Assembly: GCF_002929705.1 (NCBI RefSeq)
Contig: NZ_PJIN01000005.1
Span: 124,001-188,000, forward strand
Length of the DNA stretch: 64,000 nucleotides
Reading direction: 5' to 3'
DNA from: Arthrobacter sp. N199823
Lineage (GTDB): Bacteria > Actinomycetota > Actinomycetes > Actinomycetales > Micrococcaceae
Shown: positions 8,496-17,470 of the stretch, in pieces
How positions within the stretch are numbered: position 1 is the first letter of the stretch
Layout: each line of letters begins with the position of its first letter
Program-made: the position numbers and the translations under genes
Notes under the pieces: model-generated
The model's input: the letters and a program-made list of their open reading frames with translations, nothing else
Databases searched by the model: none
Told to the model about the DNA's origin: nothing

Positions 8496-8508
8496 CCGAA
8501 AGTTTCGG
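8496..8508. promoter_or_regulatory. Perfect 6-1-6 palindrome CCGAAA-G-TTTCGG, LacI operator
   Basis: A perfect inverted repeat centred on 8502, ending 20 nt before the LacI start codon at 8529. This placement suggests autoregulation. The form matches the CGAAA-N-TTTCG class of operator described for xylan genes of actinomycetes, and a one-mismatch copy precedes the transporter operon at 20297. Confidence 0.75.
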
Positions 8509-8528
8509 CGCTTGAGGAAGGACCGGAC

Positions 8529-9545
8529 ATGGCCAAGGGCCGAATTACTATTGCTGCAATTGCCGAGGAGCTTGGCGTATCCGTTCCGACCATTTCTCGC
8601 GTGCTCAATGGCAAGGAAGACGTCGCCGAGAGCACTCGCGTGCGGGTTGAAGAAGCATTGACCCGCCACAACTACCGCAAGCCCGTCGCAGCTAATTCCA
8701 CCTCCAGATCATCGGACTTGCTTGATTTGGTCTTTCACGAAGCAGGCAGCGGCTGGGCCCACGAGATTATCCAAGGTGTGGAGTACGCAGCGGGCCCCGA
8801 ACATATCGGTGTCGTGCTCTCACAACTGGGCGGTTCACACCGTCCGTCCAAGGAATGGCTCGACAGCATCATGGCCCGCCGTTCCATCGGCGTGGTCCTA
8901 GTCCTCTCCGGACTTGATGAATCTCAGCGCCATCAGCTCGATGCCCGATCTATCCCCTATGTCGTCATCGATGCCCACGGCGACCCTGGTTTGGGGGTGC
9001 CCACAGTTGGCTCCAATAACTGGAACGGTGGCCTGGTCGCCACTCGACACCTCATTAGCCTTGGCCACAAAAGAATTGCTGTCATTTCTGGACCCTCCGA
9101 TGTCATGTGCAGCAGGGCTCGCGTAGACGGCTACAGAAGCGCCCATGACGAGGCGGGGCTCGAGTGCGACCCGGCTCTGATTCGCTGGGGAGACTTCGAG
9201 AAGAAGGCCGGATACGAACATGCTCTCGAGCTGCTACAGGGGCCTAACCGCCCCACAGCCATTTTCGCCGGATCGGATTACCAGGCCTTGGGAGTGATGC
9301 GAGCCGCTCGCGAGCTTGGCTTGCTCATTCCCCGCGATCTCTCGATCGTTGGATATGACGATCTCCCCGTGACAGCGTGGCTCACTCCTCCGCTTACCAC
9401 GGTGAATCAGCCGTTGGCGAAGATGGCTGCCTTGGCCACGCAGATGTTGATTTCCATAGCCCGAGGAGAGACGCTGGCATCCTCCCGGGTGGAGTTGGGT
9501 ATTGAGCTGATCGTTCGGGAGTCAACCGCGCCGCCGCAACCCTAG
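8529..9545 (+). CDS. LacI-family transcriptional regulator of the xylan operon (BxlR/XylR-like)
   Basis: A 338-residue LacI/GalR protein. The helix-turn-helix is ITIAAIAEELGVSVPTISRV with hinge VLNGKEDVAESTR; the effector domain runs from about residue 60 and ends with the family segment GYDDLPVTAWLTPPLTTVNQP. ATG at 8529 follows GAGGAAGGA. It is transcribed alone, toward the GH10 gene, with a 34-nt convergent gap. A perfect operator palindrome lies just before its start, and one-mismatch or core-matching copies lie upstream of the binding-protein and oxidoreductase operons, so it most likely represses the whole locus until a xylo-oligosaccharide is bound. Its HTH closely resembles the other LacI at 4268, so the two may share or compete for sites. 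Confidence 0.93.
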   Translation: MAKGRITIAAIAEELGVSVPTISRVLNGKEDVAESTRVRVEEALTRHNYRKPVAANSTSRSSDLLDLVFHEAGSGWAHEIIQGVEYAAGPEHIGVVLSQLGGSHRPSKEWLDSIMARRSIGVVLVLSGLDESQRHQLDARSIPYVVIDAHGDPGLGVPTVGSNNWNGGLVATRHLISLGHKRIAVISGPSDVMCSRARVDGYRSAHDEAGLECDPALIRWGDFEKKAGYEHALELLQGPNRPTAIFAGSDYQALGVMRAARELGLLIPRDLSIVGYDDLPVTAWLTPPLTTVNQPLAKMAALATQMLISIARGETLASSRVELGIELIVRESTAPPQP

Positions 9546-9579
9546 GACTGCGGCAGCGCGCTCGGCTTAGAAGATGACG

Positions 9580-10797
9580 CTACGAAGGGAACATCATCTC
9601 AACCTGCGCCGGCCCCGCAGGAAGGTCCACCGTCACGTGAGACTCGCCCGAAATCACGTCAAAGCTGCCAGCAAATGCGTCAAAGAAGATACGCCCCTCG
9701 CTGTCCGTGACGAGTTCGGCCGAATCCAGCCACCATTCTCCACGTATGAGATCTCGCAGCGCTGAATACGACGGCTTCTGGGTACCGTCTTCGCGCAGAA
9801 AACCCACAGGAGCGCCTAGCCACGCACCCCCATCATCGAAGCCCCAATAGGTGATTGATTCGACGGCCGGATGCGCCACCAGAGTCGAATAGTGACGAAC
9901 GATTTCCTCAGCCTGACGCGCCTCACCTTCTGCAGTAGAGGGCCAGTCCGCAACGACGTAGTCATTGAGGTCCTCGATATCTGAGGGCATCAGGTCACCG
10001 GAAAGGATGGTCGTTTCCGTCCAATGCAGGGGTAGTCCGAACCTTGCGAAGCGATTGCAAATATCGTTGAGCTGCTCTTCCCCGCGGAACCCTTTATGCA
10101 TGTGTGATTGCAGGCCGATGGCATCGATCTTGATGCCTGCAGCCAGAACTTCCTCCACGAGGCTCTCATACCGGGGCCCCAAATCGAAGTCATTCAAGAT
10201 GAGCTGCGCCTCTGGGTTCTGACTCCGTGCTTCCTCTACTGCGAGCGCCACCATCGCCACGCGCCCCTTCTTCGCGCATATGCGTGTGATGGCGTTCTTG
10301 ATGCCGTCCGGCTCGTTCACGAAGTCCGGCATGATGACCACCTCGTTGATCGCGTCCCAGGAGTCAACGATGCCGGCGAAGTCGCTGACTTCACGGCGAA
10401 TGCGTCCCCGCAACAGCTCCTCAGCATCTGACAACGGCAAGTCATCCACCCACGGGGCTTTGACTGTATGCCATACGAGAGGGTGTCCCTTGAGCCGCAC
10501 TCCGCGGTTAGCCAACCAGTGAGCTGAATGCATGACTCGCTCACGATCGGTTACGCCTTGGATGGGTTCATAGCGCCCCCAATAGAACGCCAGCGTGGCG
10601 GTATCGAATAGTTGGGTCCAGAGTTCGCGGGTTTCGCTTGCCTCCTCGCCCATGTCTGGCGCGGTGCAGCCAAACCCGAAAACATGCGCTCGTTGCTGGA
10701 CGGTGACTGGTCTGCCTGCGAGTGGCTTGCCTTGCGGATCAGTGAGGACGATGGTCGCGTTGACTTTGCGGTGGGCATAACGGTCTGCTGTGCTCAT
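9580..10797 (-). CDS. GH10 endo-1,4-beta-xylanase, intracellular
   Basis: A 405-residue glycoside hydrolase family 10 enzyme that cleaves beta-1,4-xylosidic bonds with retention. The acid/base Glu sits in WDAINEVV (about residue 148) and the nucleophile Glu in LHWTETTI (about residue 262); GHPLVWHT is the conserved substrate-binding strand. The first 40 residues form a small beta segment, and there is no signal peptide, so it most likely acts on imported oligosaccharides in the cytoplasm. AAGGAAAA precedes the ATG. It is the last gene of the minus-strand operon that starts with the solute-binding protein, 50 nt after the GH43 gene, and is convergent to the LacI gene. An extracellular xylanase would have to be encoded elsewhere. 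Confidence 0.93.
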   Translation of the reverse strand: MSTADRYAHRKVNATIVLTDPQGKPLAGRPVTVQQRAHVFGFGCTAPDMGEEASETRELWTQLFDTATLAFYWGRYEPIQGVTDRERVMHSAHWLANRGVRLKGHPLVWHTVKAPWVDDLPLSDAEELLRGRIRREVSDFAGIVDSWDAINEVVIMPDFVNEPDGIKNAITRICAKKGRVAMVALAVEEARSQNPEAQLILNDFDLGPRYESLVEEVLAAGIKIDAIGLQSHMHKGFRGEEQLNDICNRFARFGLPLHWTETTILSGDLMPSDIEDLNDYVVADWPSTAEGEARQAEEIVRHYSTLVAHPAVESITYWGFDDGGAWLGAPVGFLREDGTQKPSYSALRDLIRGEWWLDSAELVTDSEGRIFFDAFAGSFDVISGESHVTVDLPAGPAQVEMMFPS

Positions 10798-10847
10798 GGT
10801 GGTTTTCCTTGGGTGGTCGGGTGGATTGCCGATCAGGAATTTGTGAT

Positions 10848-11813
10848 TCAGCGTGGATAAAAGGTATTCAATGCTTCGTACTCGGCCGCTTGCAGTGGCA
10901 AAACGGTGCCGTGCTTGGTGTTTTCCGGGAGCCTAAAATCTGGCACCAGGCGCCAGTCGCCAGCCTCGATGTTGGTGGTCGTATACGCTTCGTAGCCTTG
11001 GGGCTGGCGAGAGTATTGGTCTACCCACAGGTACCAGCGGCTCTCATGGTTGTCGCGGAAAGCCAATGGTCCTTCAACGGTGGGAGCAATCTCTTGGCCA
11101 ATACCGTGGGAAACCGTGACGAAATCATCGGCAAAGAGTGCGGAGCCTCGTTGATGGAATACGTGCAGACTCTCCGGCGCTCCGTCGTCGTGCTTGGCGA
11201 ACCGGTGCACGGAGGTGTCAGTCACAAGCACGCTCATGTCAATGACGCCGCCGGTCAGCTTCAAATAGCTCTCCGCAGGCGTGAAGTGAGTAAAGTCCCG
11301 GGTTCGCGTCACCATAATGCGGCTGGCGCCAGTTTCTGCCTGCGTCACCGAGTCCTGATGGGCTGGCCGGCTTTCGAGCAAGCCGGAGGAAAAGAAGACC
11401 AGATAGTCTCCAGATATCGGATCGTAAACGGCCTTTGGCGCCCAAGCCATGCCGGCCCCTTCCGGTGCGAGCGTTATATATCTCGGCTCGGACCAGCTGA
11501 GCAAGTCGGTGGAATCCCAAATCACCAGATCCCGGCTCCCCCTATGCCTGAATTCCCACCAGTTGGGACCGGCCGGACGCCAGACACGCAGATCCGTCGC
11601 GAGAATGTGAAACACCCCGTCTGGTCCCCGAACGATGTTGGGGTCACGAACCCCGCCAGTACCACCTTGCGATTCAAGAACTGGCTCACCATGATTCAAC
11701 CGGCGCCAGGCAACCGGGGTGTCCCCCTCGCTCAACGACAGGAAAATCTTCTCCCTGTGATTAAGCGGATCCTCGACGAAATGCACCAACAGGTAACCGA
11801 AGAGTGCGTTCAA
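10848..11813 (-). CDS. GH43-like glycosidase (arabinofuranosidase/xylosidase type)
   Basis: A 321-residue five-bladed beta-propeller glycosidase. The three GH43 catalytic positions are visible: the base Asp in GVRDPNIV, the pKa-modulating Asp in GGVIDMSVL and the acid Glu in TVEGPLAF. The WAPKAVYD segment replaces the more common WAPE form. No accessory domain and no signal peptide are present. Translation starts at TTG 11813, whose last bases overlap the TGA of the upstream GH43 gene, with GAGGA just before it. It probably trims arabinose or xylose decorations from imported xylo-oligosaccharides, complementing the larger GH43 and the GH3. Exact linkage cannot be read from the sequence. Confidence 0.85.
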   Translation of the reverse strand: MNALFGYLLVHFVEDPLNHREKIFLSLSEGDTPVAWRRLNHGEPVLESQGGTGGVRDPNIVRGPDGVFHILATDLRVWRPAGPNWWEFRHRGSRDLVIWDSTDLLSWSEPRYITLAPEGAGMAWAPKAVYDPISGDYLVFFSSGLLESRPAHQDSVTQAETGASRIMVTRTRDFTHFTPAESYLKLTGGVIDMSVLVTDTSVHRFAKHDDGAPESLHVFHQRGSALFADDFVTVSHGIGQEIAPTVEGPLAFRDNHESRWYLWVDQYSRQPQGYEAYTTTNIEAGDWRLVPDFRLPENTKHGTVLPLQAAEYEALNTFYPR

Positions 11814-13399
11814 GCTTCCTCCCGCAATTCCGAGAAAATGGCGAAGCCCTCATCCCCCGCAGCCACGGCCCCGTACGTAACTCCCACGAATCCGCCGTCG
11901 TGCTTGGCGCAAAGGTGGGAGACATCCACGGCCCCGGACCGCACCGGCACCCCACCAGCGGGCTCCCAAACGGCGACAGCGCTGGTGCCGTGCAGTTCAA
12001 AAGACAGAACTCCTGGTGCCGTTCCCGCGGGGAATTCCGGCGTAGCAGGAGGGGTCCGCAAGGTGGTGCGGAATGATTTAGTCGGGGCGTGCCCATTGAA
12101 TGACTCAATTTGCACGGCCCCGCCACCCACCGTGAGCGTCACGAAAGCCGTAGCGGAGTAACGCAGGGCGAGGCCGGCACGAACGCCAGCGCTGGCATCC
12201 AGAAGCCGAAGCTGCACCCGGGATGTAAGCCCAGCCAGCCGCTTGGCAGCAAAGGCTGGCAGTGATCCCTTGAGGCCTTCCCCTGCCTGGATCAAAAACT
12301 CGCCGGAGTTCTCGGTCAATGTGCAGAACTCCGAGGGATGCCGCCGCACGGCAATGACATCGCTGTGAAGGCCAGTATTTTGCTTCGCCTCCTGCACTGG
12401 GCTCACACCAGCGTCAGAGCTCAAGGGTTGCTGGAGTGTGAGCCCGCCGGGGTTGAGTGGCAAGTGCCCCTCACCCGGGGCAAAGACCGGCCACCCGTCT
12501 TCCCACGACACGGGAACCAGGAATGTCTCACGGCCCAGAAGGTCGCAGTGATCCCACTCCCGGGTGGCCAAACAAACGGCCCACCATGTGCCATCTTGCG
12601 CCTCGACAAGATCGGCATGACCAACATTTGATACGGGTGCTGACCGGCCCAGATGACGGTGTGTCAGGATGGGATTTGCTGGATTTCCGGTGAAGGGACC
12701 GAGAGGAGATTCGGCCCGAGCAACAACGATGGCATGGTGAAAGCTCGTACCGCCTTCGGCCGCCAACAAGTAAACGTACCCCTCATGGTGGAAGAGATGC
12801 GGGCCTTCCGACCAGATCGCCCCGCGCAAGGCACCAGACCAGATGATGGTCTCCCCACCCTCGGGCTTGAGCGTTTGGCTGTTCAGCCTCTTCACCCAGA
12901 CTTCTGTTTGCTGCTCCCATTCAGGCTCGGGAGCCAACCGGGTGCCGTGGGCCCACAGCGTACCGTCGGGATCAATCATGATGGAGGGATCGATGCCAGC
13001 CATGTCCCACCAAATGGGATCTGACCATGGCCCTGCCGGGTCAGTCGCAGTGACAACAAAGTTTCCCGATCCATGATCTCCGCCACCCACCACCGTGCAC
13101 ACCACGAGGAAACGGTTCCCGTCGTGGCGGATCGTTGGAGCAAATAAACCACCGGAATCACCAACAAGTGAGACATCAATTTGTCCGGGCCGGTCCAGCA
13201 CATGACCGATCAGTTCCCAATTGATCAAGTCCCTGGAGCGATGAATCGGCAGACCCGGCAGATACTCGAAGGTGGAATTGATCAAGTAAAACCAGGTTCC
13301 ATCTTCCCCGTCCACGCGGCACACGGATGGGTCCGGATAGAAGCCCGGCAGTATTGGATTAACGCCACCCCACAGAACGGCACTCTGGCGCTCAGTCAT
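11810..13399 (-). CDS. GH43 beta-xylosidase/arabinofuranosidase with C-terminal beta-sandwich
   Basis: A 529-residue enzyme with the catalytic propeller in residues 1-310 and a C-terminal beta-sandwich (about 330-525), the layout of XynB-type beta-xylosidases. The base Asp is in PGFYPDPSV, the second Asp in GIDPSIMIDPDG and the acid Glu in WSEGPHLFHH. ATG at 13399 was chosen because it overlaps the stop of the DUF624 gene by 8 nt, a typical coupling; a longer frame starting 78 nt upstream runs inside the DUF624 gene and is unlikely. No signal peptide is seen. The likely role is release of xylose from the non-reducing end of imported oligosaccharides. It overlaps the next gene by 4 nt. Confidence 0.92.
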   Translation of the reverse strand: MTERQSAVLWGGVNPILPGFYPDPSVCRVDGEDGTWFYLINSTFEYLPGLPIHRSRDLINWELIGHVLDRPGQIDVSLVGDSGGLFAPTIRHDGNRFLVVCTVVGGGDHGSGNFVVTATDPAGPWSDPIWWDMAGIDPSIMIDPDGTLWAHGTRLAPEPEWEQQTEVWVKRLNSQTLKPEGGETIIWSGALRGAIWSEGPHLFHHEGYVYLLAAEGGTSFHHAIVVARAESPLGPFTGNPANPILTHRHLGRSAPVSNVGHADLVEAQDGTWWAVCLATREWDHCDLLGRETFLVPVSWEDGWPVFAPGEGHLPLNPGGLTLQQPLSSDAGVSPVQEAKQNTGLHSDVIAVRRHPSEFCTLTENSGEFLIQAGEGLKGSLPAFAAKRLAGLTSRVQLRLLDASAGVRAGLALRYSATAFVTLTVGGGAVQIESFNGHAPTKSFRTTLRTPPATPEFPAGTAPGVLSFELHGTSAVAVWEPAGGVPVRSGAVDVSHLCAKHDGGFVGVTYGAVAAGDEGFAIFSELREEA

Positions 13400-14081
13400 T
13401 CTTGATGAACTTCCGGGTGACGTCGCCAACCAGTGGTTGTGCCATGAGCCAGAGCAGCCCCATGAAGGCCCAAGCAAGTAGCAGAAGTGCCAGTTCGGAG
13501 CCGAGCTGAACGGTTGCCACGGACACCACCAACAGCGACAGGAAACCGAGGCTTACCCGCCACATGCTGAAGAGTTCTACAGCGGCAATCCGCATCGAAT
13601 CGCGGGTCCTGAACGAGAACAGCGAAGCAATGACAAGCACATGCGCTGACCAAACACTGAGCAGGACCAGGAGAACCAGACCCACCGGCCGCAGAACTGA
13701 GCCAAACGGAACCACATCGGCGAAGGCAATATTGACGACCAGAACAGTGGACACCCCAACGACCACGGCCCACCACTTCATGGTGTCCCGGAAGTTCAGT
13801 TTGTAGCCACGCCACAACGCTCGGGCCGGGGAAAGATCCGGTGACGTGGTCCACGCACGGAGGCCATAAATCGCGGCTGAGAGTGCCGGCCCCACAGGGA
13901 GCATCGCAACAACGAAGAAGCCGATGTTTGCCGAGTTGGCGCCCAACATGGTCCACACCATCAGCGTTGGTGCACACATCAGGACGAGAAATGCCGCCAA
14001 CACCATGAGCCTGTAGATGGTGGAGGTCATTCGAGACAGAATGCCCTGGCCAATCTCGGTCGCCAGTGACTGTGAGGACAT
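13392..14081 (-). CDS. DUF624 (YesL-like) membrane protein
   Basis: A 229-residue integral membrane protein with about five hydrophobic segments (roughly residues 22-45, 52-72, 101-123, 132-153, 176-215). The family, DUF624/YesL, is typically encoded inside polysaccharide-utilisation and CUT1 transporter operons, but its function is unknown; an accessory role in the transporter or in the membrane response is often supposed. The cytoplasmic-facing LWRGYKLNFRDTMKWW segment is the most conserved part. It starts 2 nt after the GH3 stop and overlaps the GH43 start by 8 nt, so it is co-translated with the glycosidases. Placement in the middle of the xylan operon is the main functional clue. Confidence 0.87.
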   Translation of the reverse strand: MSSQSLATEIGQGILSRMTSTIYRLMVLAAFLVLMCAPTLMVWTMLGANSANIGFFVVAMLPVGPALSAAIYGLRAWTTSPDLSPARALWRGYKLNFRDTMKWWAVVVGVSTVLVVNIAFADVVPFGSVLRPVGLVLLVLLSVWSAHVLVIASLFSFRTRDSMRIAAVELFSMWRVSLGFLSLLVVSVATVQLGSELALLLLAWAFMGLLWLMAQPLVGDVTRKFIKND

Positions 14082-14083
14082 CG

Positions 14084-16441
14084 CTAGACCTCTTTTCTTG
14101 TGCTGGTATGGATCTGAATCCGGCTCGTTGCCATCAGTTCACGGTTTGCGCCTACGACGCTCTCGCGCCCCACCAACGTTCGCCGAATGACAGCGTGCAC
14201 ATCGCTGCTGGAGCGGGAAATGCGCAACTCCACCGCGCCCGGCTCAACAATCTGCTGCAGTTTGAGTCCCGCAAATGAGGTGAGATCAGAGTGCAGCGAG
14301 AACTGCACGCTTGCGCTCTCCCCCGATTCAAGCTCGATCCGTTGGTAGGCCACCAGCCGGATGTCCGGCCGGGTCACCTGCGCCACCGGGTCGTGGAGAT
14401 AAACCTGTACGACGTCGGCCATCTTCCTTGCGCTGTTGTTGGTGATTTCCACACTCAGGTTGGTATGCTCACCAATCCGCCACTCCTGGCCGTCACCGCC
14501 TGTTTGCCCCCAGCTAAGTTCGCCATAGGAAAGTCCATGCCCGAAGGCAAAGAGTGCCGTGGGATCCAGATTTGAGACGTCGTTGAGCATGCCCAATGGC
14601 GGAGCAAGGTATGTTCCAGGCTGCACGTTCGGCTCCCGCGGAATACTCACGGGAAGGTGCCCGCTGGGGTTGACCGCGCCCGTGAGAACTTCGGCGATGG
14701 CCTGGCCTCCGCGCTGACCGGGGAAGAATGTCTGCACAATGGCTGCACATTTATGCGCCACGTCGCCCAACGCGTAGGGGCGGCCGGCGAGCAGGAGCAG
14801 GATCACCGGTGTTCCGGTTTCCAATACTGCCTCCAGCAGGGCCTGCTGCTCGCCCGGCAGGCGAAGATCCGCTGCATCGCAGCCTTCTCCTGAGGTGCCC
14901 CGACCAAACAGTCCAGCCTGGTCACCCAGGACCACCACAGCAATCTCGGCCTCTGCCGCCGCCTGTGATGCAGCAGCAAAACCGCTCCTGCCCTGAGCTT
15001 TAACGTCACATCCTTGTTCGTAGGAGATCTCACTTGCATGCTGGTCGCGCAGTTCAGCCAGCACCGTTCCAATCTCCAGCCCAAGTCCGCGTTCTGGGTG
15101 TTTGACGCCAACGTGGGCAGGAAATGAGTAGCAGCCAAGCATGGAATAGGGGTCATCGGCCAGAGGACCAATCACTGCGATGCGCGCGGTTGGTTTGAGC
15201 GGCAACACCCCATTGTTGGCTACCAAGACCACGGCCTCACGTGCGAGCTCAAGTGCCAGCGCCTGGGACTCGGGAGTGTCGAAATCCACCGTCTTCGGCG
15301 CTGTTGGCTGGTAATCGGCATCCAGCAATCCCACATCAATCTTCTGGATCAGGACCCGCCGCAGCGCCCGGTTAATGAGTTCCTCGGAAATCGAACCGGC
15401 ACGGACGGCATCGTTCAGAGGTTTCCCGTAAGTGGCAACCGACGGCAGTTCGACGTCAATCCCGGCTGACAGCGCACGGCCTGCTGCTTCGCCATCTGTT
15501 CCAGCGACCCGCTGCAGCGTTCGCAGAAACGCGATGGCAAAGTAGTCGGCCACTACCACGCCCTGGAACCCCCACTGCTCACGCAGGATTTCCGTGAGCA
15601 ATTTCGGGTCCGCAGCAGCGGGGACGCCATCAACTTCGGCATAGGAGTTCATAACCGAGCGGGCTCCGCCATGGCGAAGCGCCATTTCAAATGGCGGATA
15701 ATATACGTCCGCCATTTCCCGGGGACCTGCTGCCACGGGCGCATGGTTACGGGCCGCCCGTGATCCGGAGTAGCCGGCGAAGTGCTTGAGTGTGGCAACA
15801 ATGCCGGTACTTTCAAGCCCCCGAACATAAGCCGCTCCAATGGTGCCAACCAAATACGGGTCTTCACCGATAGTTTCTTCCACCCGGCCCCAGCGATAGT
15901 CACGAACCACGTCCAGCACGGGCGCCAGCCCCTGATGCACACCGACAGAACGCAATGACTCGCCGATTTGTGTGGCTACCCGGGCCACAAGGACGGGGTT
16001 AAAGCTCGCACCCCACGACAAGGGAACCGGATACGCGGTGGCTCCCCATGCGGAGAAGCCCGCCAGGCACTCTTCGTGAACTTGAGCTGGTATGCCGAAC
16101 CGGTTGGCTGCCATGATCTGGCGCTGCGCCTTGGCCAGTGACTGAGCCCCTGATACCGGATCAACGGGGACGGTACCGAAGGGCCGGGTGAGTTGTCCGA
16201 GCCCGTCGACAATGACGTCCGCGAACACCGGCGCATCCTTGCTCATGTCACTTTGATACGGTGCAACGTCCCCGCCGCCGTCGTCGGCACCGACCCACAA
16301 CCCGACTAGTTGGCTCGTTTTCTCCTCGAGGGTCATTTCTGCGATCAACGCATCCACCCGGGCTGCCGACGAGAGAGAACTGTCTTGCCACGGTTTCCCT
16401 TGGCGAAATTCCGACTGGACGATGGAGCTGTCAATTGTCAT
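14084..16441 (-). CDS. GH3 beta-xylosidase/beta-glucosidase
   Basis: A 785-residue family 3 glycosidase with the usual order: TIM-barrel with the nucleophile Asp in VVVADYFAI (about residue 295), alpha/beta sandwich, and a C-terminal fibronectin-III-like domain near residues 650-750. The motif LKHFAGYSGSRAARNHAPV is the conserved K-H loop of the family. ATG at 16441 gives the start M-T-I-D; an extension 78 nt upstream lacks a ribosome-binding site and runs through the intergenic gap. No signal peptide is present. It follows the second permease by 81 nt and is 2 nt before the DUF624 gene. In this context it most likely splits xylobiose or short xylosides, although beta-glucosidase activity is common in the family. 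Confidence 0.93.
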   Translation of the reverse strand: MTIDSSIVQSEFRQGKPWQDSSLSSAARVDALIAEMTLEEKTSQLVGLWVGADDGGGDVAPYQSDMSKDAPVFADVIVDGLGQLTRPFGTVPVDPVSGAQSLAKAQRQIMAANRFGIPAQVHEECLAGFSAWGATAYPVPLSWGASFNPVLVARVATQIGESLRSVGVHQGLAPVLDVVRDYRWGRVEETIGEDPYLVGTIGAAYVRGLESTGIVATLKHFAGYSGSRAARNHAPVAAGPREMADVYYPPFEMALRHGGARSVMNSYAEVDGVPAAADPKLLTEILREQWGFQGVVVADYFAIAFLRTLQRVAGTDGEAAGRALSAGIDVELPSVATYGKPLNDAVRAGSISEELINRALRRVLIQKIDVGLLDADYQPTAPKTVDFDTPESQALALELAREAVVLVANNGVLPLKPTARIAVIGPLADDPYSMLGCYSFPAHVGVKHPERGLGLEIGTVLAELRDQHASEISYEQGCDVKAQGRSGFAAASQAAAEAEIAVVVLGDQAGLFGRGTSGEGCDAADLRLPGEQQALLEAVLETGTPVILLLLAGRPYALGDVAHKCAAIVQTFFPGQRGGQAIAEVLTGAVNPSGHLPVSIPREPNVQPGTYLAPPLGMLNDVSNLDPTALFAFGHGLSYGELSWGQTGGDGQEWRIGEHTNLSVEITNNSARKMADVVQVYLHDPVAQVTRPDIRLVAYQRIELESGESASVQFSLHSDLTSFAGLKLQQIVEPGAVELRISRSSSDVHAVIRRTLVGRESVVGANRELMATSRIQIHTSTRKEV

Positions 16442-16522
16442 TCTTTGCAAACCTTTGATTTGGAGATGATCCTGAGCAGATAGCCGAGGAATGTGCACCG
16501 GGCAAATTTCGGGGAACAATGT

Positions 16523-17470
16523 TTAGCCCTTGACGGAACCAAGCATGATGCCCGAGACAAAGTGGCGCTGTACGAAGGGGTAAACACACAGGATCGGGAT
16601 GACGGTGAGGATCATAGTGACCGATTGGATGTTGGCCGAGAGCGCAGTCGCCGTGCTTCCTGCTGCTGCAGCGCCTTCTGTCGCTGCACTTGATGCACCG
16701 GCAAGCAGATTGCGAAGAAACAGGGTTACGGGGAAGAGCTCGCTTCTGTCCAGGTACAAGAACGCGGCAAACCAGTCGTTCCAGAACGCAACAGAGTAGA
16801 ACAGCACCATCGTTGCTATGACTGCTTTTGACAGGGGCAGGACGATTCGTGCGAAGATCCCGATCCAGCTCAATCCATCGATCTGGGCAGCCTCTTCCAA
16901 GTCCTTTGGAAGATTCTCAAAGAATGATTTCATCACCAGCAAGTTGAAGACCGAGATCGCGCCAGGAATCACCAGTGCCCACATGGTGTTCTTCATGCCC
17001 AGAGAAGAGATCAGGACATAGTTCGGGACAATTCCACCATTGAAGAACATGGTGAAAACGGCAAGCCCAATGAGAATCTTTCGCCCACGCAGGTGCTCCT
17101 TGGCCAGCACGTAAGCGAAACTCGTGGTGAGCACCATGGCGATGATTGTTCCCACCACTGTGTAGAGGACGGTGTTGCCATAGTTGCGCCAAAACATGCC
17201 GTTGTTGGCCACGGCTATATAGGTATCGATATTGAAATCAACTGGCCAAAAACTCACCATCCCTGCCTTGATTGCACTGGGCGAGCTAAAGGACTGAGCC
17301 AGCACGGTCACGAAGGGGTACAACATGATCAAACACAGCACTATCAACAGTGACGAGTTCACCCATGTGAATATTTTGTAGCCTCTGGAGTCTCTGGACC
17401 CTCTCAGCCGGCTGGGTCGCCTTGGCCGGCGCATCTTCACACCTTTGGCCAGGTCTGTCTGAATTACCAT
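16523..17470 (-). CDS. CUT1 ABC sugar transporter permease (LplC/YtcP type)
   Basis: A 315-residue inner-membrane permease with six predicted spans. The EAA loop that docks the ATPase reads EEAAQIDGLSWIGIFARIVLPL with the conserved Gly. The N terminus is unusually basic (MRRPRRPSRLRGSRDSRGYK). It starts with ATG at 17470 and overlaps the 3' end of the first permease by 7 nt. The Ala/Gly/Thr-rich periplasmic loop before the last span (around residue 250) is a low-complexity insertion. It forms the channel with the product of the preceding gene and receives substrate from the lipoprotein encoded at 18582. No nucleotide-binding subunit is encoded nearby, so a shared MsiK-type ATPase is expected. 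Confidence 0.93.
   Translation of the reverse strand: MVIQTDLAKGVKMRRPRRPSRLRGSRDSRGYKIFTWVNSSLLIVLCLIMLYPFVTVLAQSFSSPSAIKAGMVSFWPVDFNIDTYIAVANNGMFWRNYGNTVLYTVVGTIIAMVLTTSFAYVLAKEHLRGRKILIGLAVFTMFFNGGIVPNYVLISSLGMKNTMWALVIPGAISVFNLLVMKSFFENLPKDLEEAAQIDGLSWIGIFARIVLPLSKAVIATMVLFYSVAFWNDWFAAFLYLDRSELFPVTLFLRNLLAGASSAATEGAAAAGSTATALSANIQSVTMILTVIPILCVYPFVQRHFVSGIMLGSVKG

Larger units (their letters stand above)
8176..8528. promoter_or_regulatory. Divergent promoter region between Gfo/Idh operon and LacI gene
   Basis: A 353-nt gap without a gene. It is AT-richer than its surroundings and holds several symmetric elements: GAAAGTTTC core at 8222-8230, a 26-bp near-perfect palindrome at 8234-8259, a partly symmetric GAAAG...GTTTC stretch at about 8333-8350, and a perfect CCGAAA-G-TTTCGG site at 8496-8508 next to the LacI start. 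Both flanking genes diverge from it, so it should contain two promoters. No clear -35/-10 pair could be chosen with confidence. Confidence 0.6.

Noticed and set aside
10809-12161. 450-codon plus-strand open frame opposite the two GH43 genes
   Set aside because: Antisense shadow of strongly conserved glycosidases; its composition is Pro/Arg/Gly-rich without domain patterns.
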